A stretch of DNA of 7,666 nt from Anaerolineaceae bacterium (GTDB lineage Bacteria; Chloroflexota; Anaerolineae; Anaerolineales; Anaerolineaceae). The notes beneath the pieces were generated by a model. That model was not told where the DNA came from, did not search any database, and saw only the letters and a program-made list of their open reading frames with translations. The stretch's first letter is position 1; every line of letters begins with the position of its first letter. Below, one piece after another: positions 6,823-7,666 of the stretch. The stretch spans positions 2,741 through 10,406 of the forward strand of contig PMIV01000101.1 in NCBI GenBank assembly GCA_003158355.1. Reading direction: 5' to 3'. A program made the translations under genes and the position numbers.

Positions 6823-7613
6823 TATTTTTCCTTGTTTAAGAATAATGCAGCACCAAATCTGCCCGACTTGCCAGCTTCTGCTCTGTGGCTGTACCAATCT
6901 TGTGTATTGCAGGCGGTGCATAAATTGGCAATTTCCACTGAATTTACACCACATTCTCTTAGTAAAAACTCGTTCGCTTTCCACAGATCAAAATAGGTCT
7001 TCTTATCTTTCTTAACAATTAATTCTTCGGCATAGCTGCCAAAACTTTCTTCAACAGCTCGGATAACCTCATTGCCAACCTGGTAATGATCCACTCCGAT
7101 TGAGGGGCCGATCCCTGCCACTAATCTGCCGGGATCACAATGATATTTGTCTTGCAAAGTCCGCAGCGTGTGAGAAATGATTTTCTTGACCGTGCCCATC
7201 CACCCGGCATGGATAATTCCCACAATTCTTTTTTCCGGATCATAGATCAAGATCGGCACACAATCCGCAAACCGCATAAAAAGCGTGACGTCCGGGTTAT
7301 CAGTTACGATCGCATCTGCTTTCATATGCTCTGCATCCAAAGGCCTTGGAGAATGCGTACAAGCCACTTCGGTGCCGTGAACCTGCCAGACATCAAAGAT
7401 CGATTTAACAGGCCGTTGAAGGGCATCAAACACCTTTTGGCGATTTTCAACCACATGAGAGCGTTCATCCCCTACCGTGCCGCCTTGATTGAGCGAATTC
7501 CACGGAACCGGGCTTACTCCGCCCTTGCGGGTAAAAATTCCATGCGTCACGATCTGAGCATCAAAGGATTCGAATTGATAATATTCGAGTCCATTCTTTT
7601 GTATTGAGTTCAT
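6822..7613 (-). CDS. pgeF: PgeF/YlmD/YfiH laccase-domain protein (peptidoglycan editing factor)
   Basis: Protein of 263 residues, normal for the family. Predicted metal-binding and active-site residues are present: His79 in WQVHG, Cys118 in ADCVP and His135 in HAGW. The GIGPSIG segment (168-173) and the C-terminal CTACNTQDWYSHRAEAGKSGR region are also typical. Members (YfiH, LACC1/FAMIN) were first called laccases or polyphenol oxidases. They are now known to act on purine nucleosides (phosphorylase/deaminase-type reactions), and E. coli PgeF is reported to prevent L-Ser mis-incorporation into peptidoglycan precursors. HAGWMGT here replaces the usual HAGWRGT. No signal peptide is seen, so it should be cytoplasmic. 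The ATG start has AAGGA only 3 bases upstream, a short spacer; it may be helped by coupling to a possible upstream gene ending in ATGA. It leads the ylmD-ylmE-ylmG-like cluster. Confidence 0.93.
   Translation of the reverse strand: MNSIQKNGLEYYQFESFDAQIVTHGIFTRKGGVSPVPWNSLNQGGTVGDERSHVVENRQKVFDALQRPVKSIFDVWQVHGTEVACTHSPRPLDAEHMKADAIVTDNPDVTLFMRFADCVPILIYDPEKRIVGIIHAGWMGTVKKIISHTLRTLQDKYHCDPGRLVAGIGPSIGVDHYQVGNEVIRAVEESFGSYAEELIVKKDKKTYFDLWKANEFLLRECGVNSVEIANLCTACNTQDWYSHRAEAGKSGRFGAALFLNKEK
6829..6833 (-). promoter_or_regulatory. Ribosome binding site deciding the start of yggS
   Basis: On the minus strand AAGGA lies 6 bases before ATG 6822, within the last codons of pgeF. It decides between this start and an in-frame upstream ATG at 6984 that would add 54 unrelated residues. 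Confidence 0.7.
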
Positions 7614-7666
7614 AAGTCCTTTTCTTTTTGCATCATTCTTTTCTTGATCGTCAATTTTCTAGCCAG
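7610..7666 (-). CDS. Possible 3' end of an upstream gene (partial, runs off the window)
   Basis: On the minus strand one frame is open from the window edge to a TGA at 7610-7612 and encodes a Lys/Arg-rich tail ending in KEKDL. The other two frames are stopped within the first 20 bases from the edge. The stop would overlap the pgeF start as ATGA, a common coupling arrangement. With only 18 codons visible the protein cannot be identified, and an open frame this short can occur by chance. The alternative is a short untranslated leader of pgeF. Confidence 0.35.
   Translation of the reverse strand: MARKLTIKKRMMQKEKDL

Noticed and set aside
6097..6984. Long form of YggS starting at 6984 (295 residues)
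   Set aside because: The first 54 residues lie entirely in the pgeF coding region, show no family similarity, and a strong AAGGA site precedes ATG 6822.
6535..6996. Plus-strand open frames opposite yggS and pgeF, and similar antisense frames elsewhere
   Set aside because: They lie opposite genes with strong family signatures and show no recognisable domain or ribosome binding site of their own.
7616..7654. Minus-strand TTGACG as the -35 box of a pgeF promoter
   Set aside because: No acceptable -10 hexamer lies 16-18 bases downstream.

Overview
The window is about 7.7 kb of densely coding bacterial chromosome of moderate GC content. It has no RNA genes, insertion sequences, CRISPR arrays or long repeats that I can see, and no stretch over 60 bases without a candidate gene. 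The gene set fits an anaerobic or environmental bacterium. Member order and protein style (PHP-AlbA_2 fusion, large membrane-anchored P-loop/HEAT protein, short YggT, YggS with GENYPEE) most resemble Chloroflexota of the Anaerolineae type. That placement is inference; no taxonomic marker gene is present.

The left two thirds (24-5496) is a tightly packed plus-strand cluster of four genes. They are (1) a PHP-type metal phosphoesterase fused to a Schlafen-like AlbA_2 domain and an unrecognised C-terminal domain, (2) a MogA/MoaB-type molybdopterin adenylyltransferase, (3) a coiled-coil plus C4 zinc-ribbon protein of the DUF164/CT398 type, and (4) an 821-residue protein with one N-terminal membrane segment, a NACHT/STAND-like P-loop NTPase core and C-terminal HEAT-like repeats. 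Junctions are 0, 7 and 6 bases, and the last three genes use TTG, TTG and GTG starts. This argues for one transcript with translational coupling. The functions do not form one obvious pathway.

The right third (5506-7613) is a convergent minus-strand cluster, read right to left: pgeF/ylmD (laccase-domain protein), yggS/ylmE (PLP-binding protein), yggT/ylmG (small membrane protein) and yggU (DUF167). This is the conserved yggS-yggT-yggU / ylmD-ylmE-ylmG neighbourhood that lies next to cell-division genes in many bacteria. Here sepF is absent between ylmE and ylmG. pgeF and yggS overlap by one base (TAATG), yggT and yggU abut, and a possible further upstream gene may overlap the pgeF start as ATGA at the right edge.

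The two clusters converge with only 9 bases between stop codons and no clear terminator. The most interesting items are the membrane-anchored NACHT-like/HEAT protein, whose nucleotide-binding motifs deviate from consensus, and the PHP-AlbA_2 fusion with its unassigned C-terminal domain. Both have architectures reminiscent of sensor, regulatory or defence proteins, but the housekeeping neighbours argue against calling this a defence island.
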